Shown: piece after piece, positions 11,935 through 23,319 of the stretch | Numbering within the stretch: position 1 is the first letter of the stretch | Layout of the letters: the number at the start of each line of letters is the position of its first letter | Notes under the pieces: generated by a model | The model's input: only the letters and a program-made list of their open reading frames with translations | What the model was told of the DNA's origin: nothing | The model's database searches: none | Assembly: GCF_048544455.1 (NCBI RefSeq) | Contig: NC_133529.1 | Span: 50,033,901-50,097,900 of the forward strand | Source: Silene latifolia | Lineage: Eukaryota > Streptophyta > Magnoliopsida > Caryophyllales > Caryophyllaceae | DNA length: 64,000 nt | Direction: 5' to 3' | Program-made: the position numbers and the translations under genes

Positions 11935-14900
11935 CACTACTACAATTAATGGAATAAGTAACACTAGATAGAGAACACCTTAATTGAATAAGCGTCTTCT
12001 AAATTAATAGAGAACGCTCCCAACATAAAACTGTTCTTTAAAACTAAAATATAGAACACTTGTTATAATAAGCATTATCTATGTGATGGGTACAAGGAAG
12101 CGCCTTTTCCTACTCCTATTATTATATTAATATTAATTTATACATAATTAATTATTAATTTGTTATATTGAATATTGAATCGAACGACGCACACATACCA
12201 GTATACCACTCACCTCCTTCATCCTTTTTGTTTTATTTTCTGATTTCTTCTTCTTCCTAAAAATTTCGTGCGCCGCTTCGTCTGGTCTTCATTCGCTCTG
12301 ATGCACGACGTCACCTCCTTCATCGTTTTTGTTCTCTTCAATTGGTAAGTTGGTTATTCTTGTCTAATTTTTCGTTTTCAATTTCAGTTTAAGTAAACCC
12401 TAATTCCCAATTTGTGTTCAATCTGCTGTTCGTTTTCAATTGGTAAGTTGATAACTACTATACTTGTCGAACTACTCCTTATTTTATAAGGGAGCAAAGT
12501 CATAAATTAGTGTTCAAATGGAGATCTTCGAGACAAAGTTTTTGCAGCCCAATCAGCAACAATCTGATTTCAATCAGAAAAGAACAAACTACTACTGACT
12601 AAAATGATATGGCTAATTAATTTCAGGTTGCAGTCCATACGAATGATACACGATCCTAAGTCCTAACACAAAGCAAAACCCTCTTTCACCCATTTACTAA
12701 CAAGTGTATATTTTAAGCTCCAGAAATCTCAAATTAGCGTTTACAAAATCACAATTCGATCAATTAAAAATCAAGGGGTTTTTCTTCATCAATTTCTCAA
12801 CACTCCAAACTCAGTTCCTGTTCCAAATTCAGCTGGTAGTGAAACGAAAATGGAGGATTTCAAACAATTATCCGCACAATCAATTCCGCAATTTCAAGAA
12901 GGTATTTCATTAACCTTATCAGTTTGGGATGCTCTTGATGCTAGAATCTCAAATGGGGTTGGTACTATTAATCAAGTGAACGGTTTCGCAGCACGTATCT
13001 TCACTTTCTTTCATCATATTAATCGCAAAGGTTTATTCTTTTCTCCATTTTATTGCATTTTTTTTGGTAAATGAATTGTTTAGCTGAATTTATGTTCATA
13101 TATTGAAAATTATGCTGTCAGATTTAATTGGTTTTCCTATTTGAGGTTTTTACTTCAATAAACTTTAGAAATTTGGGGATTTTACAGTGAACAAGGAAAG
13201 TCGATGAAAATGTGTAGAATTGGGGATTGTCTTGATGTTTCACAACTCTTACATCCATTCTACTGGTATTTCATCTACTCTTTTCAGTTCTTGTTAAATT
13301 CTTGTCAAAATTATCCTAATTTTCTACGGATCTAATTGCTAAAATCTTTTGGGATATTTGCTATTCCCAATTGGATACTCTATAGGAAATTATTTTTGTG
13401 CCACTAATTCGAATAGGTTTGCAGAATGTTTGCTGTAATTTCATGATGCCACTTATCCAACCATACCTCCTGTTGTATCACAAGGAAAGACAGACAAATT
13501 CAAGGAGAAGGAACACACGAGGCTATGCAACATTTACCTATGACTCTACCATATCTTGTTGCATAGATAACAATGAGCATTCAAGGGTGTTAAGATTGCC
13601 AAAGTACATTGATGTATGTAGCTCCTTTTTTTATCCTTTTTTTTTTCTTTTTTCCGGGTGCAGATTTCATCAATAATGTGAATATATCTCAGTTCTCAGT
13701 TTGCTTGCTCAAATATTTATACTACGAGATGTGTTACTTTTAAGATTAATGTCAATGACTTATACTATCTCATAATTACCGTGGAATTCTTTTTTACCAG
13801 TTAATCGAGTTATCTTTTTGGATTTCCTTAACATTCTTTGGCTTTTGCCAAAAGATTTATGTACACAATATTTGCTAGATTAGTTTTGTCTGACTTGTTA
13901 GTTATACAATGGTATGTCCGTCTGGTATTTTATCTACAACTATATAATGGTATGTCCGTCTATTCTATTCTTATCTAGCTATGAGCGAGTTAGACGCACC
14001 TGACTTGTTAATTATACAAGTACATAATTCTTAATTTAATTCTTATCCGACTGTGTTGTTTGTGCCTTATTCAAAGAATTATTGGTGACTTAAAGTTTCT
14101 TATTCCAAGTCTAAGATAGAAGATGCTAATATAAATTGGATAAAGATACATCATTTGGCTTCTTGTCTTAATTTCTCGCAAGGTCCAGACCTTTTTTTTT
14201 GTTCTACTTGCTGAAACATATGACGGATATACATTTGACTCTTCGCAGGCTTGACCTTTTTCCTTGAATGATTGTGTCTCTACCCAAATTGTTTGGTTGC
14301 ATCATTACAAGCACGTGGTCGATCTGGTCGAATATATAATTTTCGCTGCATTGCTTCAACGTATGCCTTGCTAAGAATTAGATAGTATTAAGTCTTTTAT
14401 GTCATCACCAAATTATTGTATCATTGATGGTGGTTCAATGTCTTTGTCGTTTTTATTAGGTGAAGGATGAAGGGAGATGGCTAGAACAAATGAGTTCAAA
14501 TTGCTTGTGTGATTGCTATAGAAAAAGATGCTTGTGATTGTTATGGTAAATTTCTTATACTCCCTCAATTTAATCACCCTCATTTATACTTCGTTGTGAT
14601 TTTTTATGGTATGTATTGTCGTTCGTTTATGCTCCCTCAATTTAATCCCCCCTATCATAAATTAAAGCTCACACCTTATCCAATATCCAGAGTCTTATTA
14701 CTTCCCCCAATTCCATTTTCCAGCAATAAACCTCCATCTCCACTTCTCCTAGTTTCTTTTTTACTCATTGTTAAGAAATTGGTCAAATCCATACCAAGAT
14801 ATGGTCCTGGCTGGTTGAACTTTGTTTATGAATTGTTGGTTCTCTATTGTCTATTTATTAATATTTATATACTAGTGTAATTGTGCTTTTATAGTGTTTT

Positions 14901-15868
14901 TAAAGTTGGATAGCTGATGGTTTTATTATTATAGTTTAATCACTTGGCTGTAGGCGGCCAAATAATTACTAAATCTCCAACACGTCCACCAGATTTATGC
15001 GATTGATCAACCTTACCTTTCAAAGACTGATTTTCCCCGCTTTCCGTATAATCGAGCTAATCCCTCATGTATGTTTGTTTAACAGGTTATTATCTTATGT
15101 GAAGGCCCTAGCGTTATATCAAAAAAGACTTAATTGCCTATAAATTCAACGGTTCAGGTAATAATTGACTTCTAATATTTATCATTTGTTTAATTTTAAT
15201 TCTCTTAAATACCATTGTGGAATTATTTATCGTCTTCGCTCGTATTCACTTGACAAATAACAATACCTTTTAGAACTACGTGTACGTACATTGTTATGGT
15301 ACTCACTGCTTATTTTATTTATCCTTTCTACTAATATCTAACATATATTTGTTCTTGTTTATTAGTGACAGGTTATCACTGGAAACATTTTACCCTCCTA
15401 TTTCTCCTTTCTTCCAAGTCGATCAATTGAAGTTGGCGGTTGAAGTCACAACATGAATTAAAGATGAGATTATGGGTGCACGTAGTGCTATGTTTCGAAG
15501 TTACGTAATACGGAGTAGGACTTAGTTAATTTGCAGGTTGTGAAACAAGTGTATTGGCATTGGTATTTCATATTAATGAGATCAAATATATTAATTTTAT
15601 CCAAATGTCATCAATTTTTTTTTTTAAAAAAAACCAAGAGCGATAGAGAACTGTTAGCAGCTTACTCAACCGTTCTCTTTTCCTTGGAAAAGAGAACGCT
15701 TAACAGGTGTTCTCTAAAGCTCATTTGAGCCGTTCTATATGACTGTGAATACAAAATGCCTCATCTAACCGTTCTCTAAGCTTTAGAGAACACTAAGTTG
15801 AAGAATGCCTCTAAGGCGTTCTCTAATACTATTTTCAACAGTTCTCTAAGCCTGTTTCGGTAGTAGTG
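11935..15868. mobile_element. CACTA-2: CACTA-like DNA transposon carrying a possible host exon, TSD ACA
   Basis: Termini are CACTACTACAATTAATGG (11935) and, on the minus strand, CACTACTACCGAAACAGGC (ending at 15868), with ACA on both sides (11932-11934, 15869-15871). Subterminal regions repeat GTTCTCTAAGC/AGAGAACGC in both orientations (about 11960-12090 and 15640-15850). No transposase is recognisable in the 3.9 kb. The interior has a 5'-UTR-like pyrimidine-rich stretch (12220-12420) and an exon-like ORF with a good donor site (12850-13030). The rest (13100-15600) is AT-rich with only short frames that I cannot support as coding. Confidence 0.8.
12850..13030 (+). CDS. Exon-like ORF inside CACTA-2, weakly TSR2-like
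   Basis: An ATG at 12850 opens a 60-codon frame starting MEDFKQLSAQSIPQFQEGIS and containing LTLSVWDALDARISNGVG and AARIFTFF. It ends at a consensus donor (CGCAAAG, then GTTTATT at 13031). The spacing of EG-SL-LS-W-AL-N-G, then an amphipathic helix ending in FF, is reminiscent of the N-terminus of plant TSR2, the ribosome-assembly chaperone of eS26. That is my recollection of the family, not a search. No continuing exon is certain, although 13445-13560 has a short open stretch after the gap. If right, this is a captured host gene fragment (transduplication) rather than a working gene. Confidence 0.35.
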
Positions 15869-15921
15869 ACATTTACTTCTCTAAGATTAAATTTCCCTCA
15901 GAAAAAACTAAGATAAAACAC

Positions 15922-16250
15922 ACTTTCCAGAACAGCAAAAGTGACAAAAACCGTACTTGCCAGAACAGTCGAAGTAGCAAAAACCGTACTTGCCAGAACA
16001 ACACAAGTAGGCTAAACCCGCACTTGCCAGAACAACACAAGTAGGGCGTAAAAGAAAAGAGATAAAATGTACTTGCCAGAACAGCACAAGTAGTCAAAAC
16101 CGTACTTGCCAGAACAGCACAAGTAGGCCAAACCCGCACTTGCCAGAACAGCACAAGTAGGGTGTAAAAGACAAGAGATAAACCATACTTGCCAGAACAG
16201 CACAAGTAGGTTAGACCCGTGCTTGGCAGAACAGCACAAGTAGGGTGTAA
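15922..16250. repeat. Tandem repeat in the solo LTR, 33/34/49-bp steps making a 116-bp unit
   Basis: The unit TACTTGCCAGAACAGCACAA followed by GTAG recurs with starts at 15922, 15955, 15988, 16022, 16071, 16104, 16138, 16187 and 16221. The steps are 33, 33, 34, 49, 33, 34, 49 and 34 bp, so a 116-bp higher-order period (33+34+49) is superimposed. Each unit has its own inverted arms (TACTTG/CAAGTA) around an 11-nt spacer. Short ORFs called here (YLCCSGKYG-type) are just the repeat translated. Confidence 0.8.
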
Positions 16251-18007
16251 AAATAAGTCAAGCAAGAACGCATAGCATTATGGCAATTTCACGAGAATAC
16301 GACACATTACAAGTAGTTACTTAGAATAAATCACTCATACTTGAAATATGATGAAAACATGAAAATGAGCAAGTAACAACCCATAAGTGAAATATAACCA
16401 ACCATTTCATACTTGTATAACATGGCTAAATATTTTATTTCATATTTATAAGTTACTTGAGCTTAAAATAGAACAAGTGATAACAAATGAATGAAGTGAT
16501 ACGAAATACGAGGAAAAATGTGAACAAACAAATGAGAACATGAATATGAAGTATATAGCATCATTTCATACTTTTCTATAAACGTTAACAAATGAATTAA
16601 GTAATGGGAAACACTAGGCAAAATATAAATAACTCCAAACCGAGCTGCATTTAAGCTTAACAACTAAAATCGATGTTTATCATGTGAATGAGGCATAAGA
16701 AAGGGGCTCCAATGATAAAAAGGTGTCAACACACCATACAAAAGCATTAGAACCAAGGTTAAGATGCATACCCAACATGAAACATTTAACCCAATTTATA
16801 ACAACAAGTTTAGTACTCGACTACAATAAGGGTCAACTTCAAACAGTCATAACTTGAGTTGAATCTAATCGAAGATCATAGCTTATCCTCTTACGGTTCT
16901 AACGGTAGGTCATAAGCCCAAAACAAAGAAGTAACGAAGGAGTTATGGCCATTTTACGAAACCTGGTCAGGTGAAAACCACACTGCGGGCTGCTTTCCAC
17001 GACACAAATAAGGCATGAACTTCATTCCCAATTCGATTTATCATAGATTCACAGCCCCAAATTAATCATATAACCAAAGACCATCGCAACTATGACATAC
17101 CTAACATATTTCAACAATAAACACCCACTCCATGTAGCAAAGATCATCGCAAACTACAAGATATATACAATAGCTAAACAACACCTCATTCCTCACAAAC
17201 CAAATTTCCCCAATTGATATTAGTTGCAATAAGCCATCTCAATAACATAAAAATACAATTAAAATATCAAGTAACATTAATAATCCAATAAAATTCATCA
17301 ATAACATTAAATGTAGTAACTTTACTAATTAAAGACTAAACTTTAACAATTAAAGCAGATAATTTTATATAATACCCAGTAACCCATCACATTTACCTTT
17401 TAGCTATACAAGGACACGATTCCGACTCAATAGCACTCCGGAATACTAAAGATTTCACCTAGCAACAAGATTAAGACAAAAACGATTAGAAAACTCATCG
17501 CACAAAAAGATGAATTTTCTAAAAGGTTCAAAAGGTAAGATTTTTCTTACGTAGAAAGAAGGAGGAGAAGGAGAGGAGGAGATTGGTGCAAAAATCATGG
17601 ATTTCGTTGAGAAACGAAGAAATGGCATTCGTCTTAAGGTTTTTGAGTTTGAAGATTTTATGGTGCAAATCTAATCTTTCCTAAGGAAGAAGATGAAGAA
17701 AAGTTGCTGAAAAATTAGAAGGAAAACCGTAAAAGAAGGAGTTTTTGTTGTTTTAAAGATGGTCCATAGGTTTGTTTTGGCCCAATAACAAAGGCACTTG
17801 GTTTGTGACTCGGTTTTGCACTAAAAAGACGCACACTACGACTTTTAAGGTATTCCGGGTCCAAATAAAACCAAATTAATTTTTATGAAACGAAAACACG
17901 ATTTTGAAATTATAAAACCAAATAAATAATATAGAAATTAAAAACGAGTATTATTAAATTAGCAATTTTAATAAATTACCCATTAAGTTAAATTCGCAGG
18001 TGTTACA

Positions 18008-19736
18008 CTCGTAACCAACATACCTTACGCAAACAAATAGCTTCCCAAGTAGCTTCCTCTACATTATGATTAGACCATAGAACTTGTACCAATGCAACCT
18101 CACTATTCCTATTCCTCCTTACCTTTCTGTCCAAAATCTTCATAGCCACCTCCACATAAGACAAAGTCTGGTCCATCTCAGCTGTCTCGGCTGCTAACAC
18201 ATGAGTAGGATAACTCACATATTTCCTCAGCTGTGAAACATTAAAAACATTATGAACTCTTGCCAAGGCTGGTGGTAGTGGAAGACGATATGCCACTTCA
18301 CCAGCTCTATCTAAAATCTCATACGGCCCAATGTACTTCTGACACAGCTTCCCTCTCTTGCCAAACCGCATCGCTCCCTTCATTGGTGACATTTTACACA
18401 AAACTTTGTCTCCCACAGCAAACTCAATCTCACTTCTCTTCAAATGTGCATAACTCTTCTGTCGATCTTGTGCAGCTCTCATCTTCTGTCTAATTACATG
18501 TACATGCTCAACCATCTGCTGGATCGAATCCGGCCCTAGTATCGCGGCATCATTGACATCGTCCCAACAAACTGGACTACGACACTTCATCCCATATAAA
18601 GCTTCAAAAGGTGCCATACCAATGCTAGCATGATAACTGTTATTATAAGAAAACTCAATCAAGTGTAACTTCTCTTCCCATGAACCTCCAAACTCCAAGA
18701 CACCAGCTCTCAACATATCCTCTAAGGTCTGAATAGTCCTCTCAGTCTGTCTGTCTGTAGCTGGATGAAATGCAGTGCTCATCTTCAAAGTCGCACCTAT
18801 ACACTGTTGCAACTCTTGCCAGAACTTAGAAATAAACCTTGAGTCACGATCAGAAACAATATCTTTTGGAATCCCATGCAACTTCACAATATTTCTCACA
18901 TAAGCCTTAGCTAACTCAGCCTTACTCCAAGTATCTTTCATAGGAATAAAGTGTGTTGTCTTAGTCAGATGAGCTACTATCACCCAAATCATATTATTGC
19001 CCTTCTGAGTACGAGGCAAACCAACAATAAAATCCATAGAAATGCACTCCCACTTCCACTTAGACACATCTAAAGACTGTACCTTACTCTGTGGTATCTT
19101 ATGCTCACCTTTCACCCTCTGAAAAGTTAAACATCTAGAAATAAACTCGGCAACGTCCTTCTTCATCCTAGGCCACCAGAATGTTTTATTCAGATCTTTA
19201 TATAATTTATCTATTGCAGGATGCACAGAATACGACGTAGAATGTGCTTCAGTCAAAATCTTCCTTTTTAATTCCTCATCATCAGGTACACACCATCTCC
19301 CATCGAACCTCAAACCACAATCCACCCGTAAGGCAAAGCGTGACGTCACGCCCTCCACCACGGTCGTGCGCCACTTTTCTACTCTCGGGTCCCCTTTCCG
19401 CTTTTCTCTAATCTGCGCATACAACTCTGGTTCAAGAGTCAAATCCCCAACTGAATCTCCTTTTCTTATCACACAAATTCCCATTTTCTCCAACTCATTT
19501 TGCAACTTCACTCGTGACATAGCTAAACACAAAGCATGAACAGACTTCCTACTTAAAGTATCTGCCACCACATTAGCCTTCCCTTCATGGTAAAATATCT
19601 CCATATCATAATCTCCAATCAACTTTATCCATCTCATCTGCCTCATATTAAGCTCTTTATGAGAATAAATATATTTAAGACTCCTATGATCATGAAATAC
19701 CTTGAAAGTAGCTTCATACAAATAATGCCTCCACAA
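18008..19736 (-). pseudogene. TE-C RNase H end, integrase and chromodomain
   Basis: One long frame covers the end of RNase H, the zinc-binding region, the integrase core, a GPY/F module and a chromodomain. Visible motifs include ANVVADTLSRKS, an HHCC finger whose third cysteine pair reads CLTFQRVK (one Cys lost), MDFIVGLP (first Asp), VSDRDSRF (second Asp) and TDRQTERTIQTLEDML (Glu). Later come QKYIGPYEILDRAGEVAYRL and ILDRKVRRNRNSEV...NVEEATWEA, the chromodomain that marks the Tekay group. The core triad is kept. The natural C-terminus is lost at 18007, where the solo LTR sits, so the frame runs a few codons into it. The protein inserted element cDNA into chromatin. Confidence 0.85.
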
Positions 19737-21025
19737 CTTGAGAGAAACATGATCGCCCCTAGCTCCAGATCGTGCGTCGGATAATTTTCTTCATATGGTT
19801 TCAACTGTCTTGAAGCATAAGCTATCACTTTCCCTCTTTGCATTAGCACACATCCTAACCCATTCTTCGAAGCATCATTATATACCTCAAAATTCTCACT
19901 CCCTTCGGGTAAAACTAGGATAGGAGCTATAGTCAAGCGCTCTTTTAAGGTTAGAAAAGCCGTCTCACAACTCTCATCCCATTTAAACCTGTTCTCCTTT
20001 CTCATCAAAGCAGACAAAGGATTAGCTATCTTAGAGAAGTCTTTCACAAATCTCCTGTAGTAACCAACCAACCCCAGAAAACTTCTCACATCCGCCACGT
20101 TTTTCGGCCTCTCTCAGTTAGACACCACCTCAATTTTTCCAGGATCAACTGACACTCCTCCTCTTGACACCACATGTCCCAAATATGCAACTTTATCCAA
20201 CAAAAACTTACACTTACTCAATTTAGCATATAAATTATTCTCCCTTAAGGTCTGCAACACAATTCTCAAATGCTTCTCATGCTCTTCTTTGTTTTTAGAG
20301 TCCACCAATATATCATCAGTAAACACAACCACAAACTAATAAAGGTAGGGACTAAACATTATATTCATGAAATCCATAAATATTGCGTGTGCATTAGTCA
20401 AACCAAAAGGCATATCCACAAATTCATATTGTTCATACCTCATCCTAAGGGAAATCTTAGGAATATCCTCTTCTTTAACTCTCAACTAATGGTAACCCGA
20501 CCTTAAGTCGATCTTAGAGAAAACTCCAGCTCCACTCAGTTGATCAAATAAATCATCAATTCGAGGTAAAGGGTACCTATTATTAATCGTCACATTATTC
20601 AACTCCATGTAATCTATACACAATCTCATGCTCCCATCCTTCTTCTTAACAAATAAAACTGGTGTGCCCTAGGGTGGCTCACTCGGCCTCACATAACCCT
20701 TACCTAGCAACTCCTCCAACTGCTTCTTCAACTTCTCCAACTCCTTAGGTCCCATTCTGTAAGGTGCTTTAGAGATAGGTCCCGTCCCTGGTTTCAACTC
20801 AATATTAAAATCTACATCTCTCTTTGGTGGAGAACCTGAAATCTTGTCCAGAAACATATCCTGAAAATCATTCACCACTGGAATCTCTCCTACGCCCTTC
20901 AGTTCCTCACGCATGTCTTTCACGTGACACAAGATCAACTCTCCTCCCTTCCTCAAACACGACTTCAAGGTAACTGTTGATATAAGTCTCACCTTTGGTC
21001 TCACCACAAATCCCCTATAAGACAC
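19643..21025 (-). pseudogene. TE-C reverse transcriptase and RNase H, several breaks
   Basis: The N-terminal RT piece is at 20669-21025 (ELKPGTGPISKAPYRMGPKE, KGYVRPSEPP), the catalytic piece at 20114-20332 ([10 protein letters not shown], where the family has [10 protein letters not shown]; both aspartates remain), and RNase H at 19643-20098 ([44 protein letters not shown]). Stop codons lie between the pieces, and a frame change near 19730 joins RNase H to the integrase frame. The enzyme copied element RNA into DNA; this copy is dead. Confidence 0.8.
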
Positions 21026-21145
21026 TCTTACTCCCTATGGTCCCTTTAAGGATACTTTATTTTGATGACAATCAATAAAGGCTCTATTTTTACTCAACCA
21101 ATACATCCCCAAGATAATCTCAAAACCACCCAAACGAAATTCTAT

Positions 21146-21373
21146 TTAGTCCATGTAAAATAAATCCTCTCCGATAAGAATATTTATATTTTTATATACT
21201 TTGGTACAAGATATCGACTCCCCAGAAGGTATTGGTACTTCATCTTTTATTATTATTGGGTCAACTAATCCCAACACATTAACATGGTCACTGGATATAA
21301 ATGAATGGGTCGCTCCTGAATTAAATAAAACATAAGATAGTTTAGAATTGGCTAGAAAAGTACCCGAAATCAC
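21146..21373 (-). pseudogene. TE-C aspartic protease with Asn at the catalytic Asp
   Basis: The frame contains VLFNSGATHSFISSDHV. Ty3/gypsy proteases carry D-S/T-G-A at this place, so the aspartate is replaced by asparagine (one base change, GAC or GAT to AAC or AAT). TE-E keeps DSGA. The residues after it (VPIPSGESISCTKVYKNINI) fit the fold. It would have cut the Gag-Pol polyprotein; it should be inactive. Confidence 0.75.
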
Positions 21374-21662
21374 ATGTGCATCTCCCTCAGCAGCCTCTTT
21401 CCCACCGTGACCAATTTTCCACTAATTTTAGCGTTGCCATGCACCATGGATGCCGACGTCGTGCCCTACCTCACGTTTTTATTATGGTTCCCTCCATTTC
21501 CATTGCCTTGATTGTTGTTGAAGCAATTCTGAAAGTTGTTGTTATTATTGTAGCTCCTATGATTATTCCAAGACCCATTAAATGGTTGCTTCCATAGCTA
21601 GGTGCTGGTGTCTTGAACCCACTAGAATTTCAACCACTAAATCCTCCACTCATACTATTCCT

Positions 21663-22566
21663 CCTTGCAATTGCCCTACACTCAATGATCTTATGACCAA
21701 ATCTACCACATCCATACCACTGTGGCTTGTTCAAACTGCTCGCCTTACTCGACACCATGTTGCGGCCGAACCCGCCACCACTCACGGCCCCACGGGCAGA
21801 AAAAGAACGATACTGATTTTAATTATGCTTCATGCTTCCACCATCTCCCTCGCTAGTAGTCTCAACCTTCCTCTTTTCTCTCTTGTCTTTATTTTCCTTC
21901 TTTACCATGTCAACAATTCTCTTAATCATGTCCTTCTCTTTGATACACTTCCTCTAAAGTACTTGGCTCTCCAGGTGAAAGTCTCTTTTTGATACGCGCA
22001 GTTAAACCCTTCTCAAACCTCAAAGCCAACACCTCCTCCCCATAGTTTAAGTCTAACACATACTCTGCTAGCTCCATGAACCTATTATGATAGTCTTCTA
22101 TTGTCATCGCTTCCGTCATCTTAAATGCATCAAACTCAGACCTCATCCTACTCCGAACATGCTCGGGTACAAACGTGCCTCTCATGGTATCCTTAAAGCC
22201 CTTCAATGAGACAAATGGTTCATCACTCTCTTTTTATGCCTCCCTGATTACTGCATTGTTGCGATTCCACCACAAACCAGCCTTTCCCTTCAAGTAGTGA
22301 GCAGCTTGATCTACTTGCATCTCCTCACGGCAGTCCAACAGTTCAAAGAGGTTGTCAAACTCCCTACACCAATCTCCTAAAAAGGACGGTTCCCCAAGTC
22401 CATCGTACTTCATCGGATTATGAATAGCAATGGTAGCACTCATCTTAGCATGATCCATCGTTGCAGTCTTTGATTTCAAAGCAACAGTTAAAGCCTCATT
22501 GGTTGCAATAAGCCTATCAATCTCTTCCTGTCACATAGCTGTGGATGTAGCTCTCTTTGGTGCCAT
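21663..22566 (-). pseudogene. TE-C gag (capsid/nucleocapsid), broken
   Basis: The start is ATG at 22566 (MAPKRATSTAM, then an in-frame TGA). The capsid-like part is at 22234-22479 (HNPMKYDGLGEPSFLGDWCREF, HYLKGKAGLWWNRN) and 21922-22206 (FVPEHVRSRMRSEFDAFKM, MTIEDYHNRFMELAEYV), with a stop between. A zinc knuckle near 21668-21712 reads WYGCGRFGHKIIEC, so the first Cys of CX2CX4HX4C has become Trp. Gag forms the particle and packages RNA; this copy could not. Confidence 0.75.
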
Positions 22567-23303
22567 TTTTGGGTTCTAATAAGAATAAAGAAGAAACATA
22601 AGTTTCCGTTTTAAAAGAAGTTTATGGCACGAGGTATAAGATAAAATTCCTGCATACAAACCACCGTGACTCATCACACCCGCGGCCCACTCACGGCCTT
22701 CCTCTTCTTTTGCTCAGTTTAATTATTCGTTACACATGCTTAGTCTTTAATTCATGCAATTTCACAATTCTAGGCTTATAGGTTCATGGCAACACATACC
22801 GCATATCTCTAGACATGAAATTTTCTAAACATGTAACTCACGTATATACAAACAATTCATATAAATATGCAATAATTCAACGATTCATATTTCTCCAATT
22901 TATGCCATTCATGATATGACAAGAAAATTTTCATGCGTAATTATGCCACGAATTAAAACAAGCTCAAAACAATTTCAATCCACTGTGACTGCCGTCTCAT
23001 AGGCCACACGCCTATCCCCTTTCACCCGTCTCAAAATTTCTTACCTTTTTGTTCTCATCCTGCAAATAAAGTTAGTACCCGTTACAAAGACACAATTAGA
23101 TCCTTAAGGTAAAGCATCCACGCTAACTACCCTTCTCTTTCTTAACCTTCCTCGAGGTGACCGACTCAAAACTGAAAAAAGGCCAGATCAAGGACGTCTT
23201 CCTAACTTAAGAAAAGGGCCCCTAAACAGTTTCTACCCCGGGTTCATTTTATTAGCCTCATCCTAAGTTCATTAAATTCATTTATTTAGGCCTTAGGAAC
23301 GTT

Positions 23304-23319
23304 CTCTCTGATATAACTT
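23304..23319 (-). promoter_or_regulatory. TE-C primer binding site, degenerate (initiator Met tRNA type)
   Basis: Directly after the 5' LTR the minus strand reads TTATATCAGAGAG. The initiator-Met primer site of plant elements is TGGTATCAGAGC, so the core TATCAGAG is kept and the flanks have changed. Confidence 0.6.

Larger units (their letters stand above)
11070..18007 (-). mobile_element. Solo LTR of a long-LTR family (about 3.0 kb without CACTA-2), TSD CTCGT
   Basis: The ends are TGTGACACC (11070) and GGTGTTACA (18007), flanked by CTCGT at 11065-11069 and 18008-18012. No internal second LTR, primer site or coding domain is seen, so a solo LTR left by recombination is the simplest reading. 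Read on the minus strand it starts TGTAACACCTGCG, which suggests a Ty3/gypsy family not otherwise present here. CACTA-2 splits it. The part at 16260-18000 has no credible ORF; short minus-strand frames there are translations of the tandem repeat or chance. Confidence 0.75.

Noticed and set aside
15873..16265. Minus-strand ORF of 130 codons rich in LLVLFWQVR repeats
   Set aside because: It is the 116-bp tandem repeat of the solo LTR read in frame.
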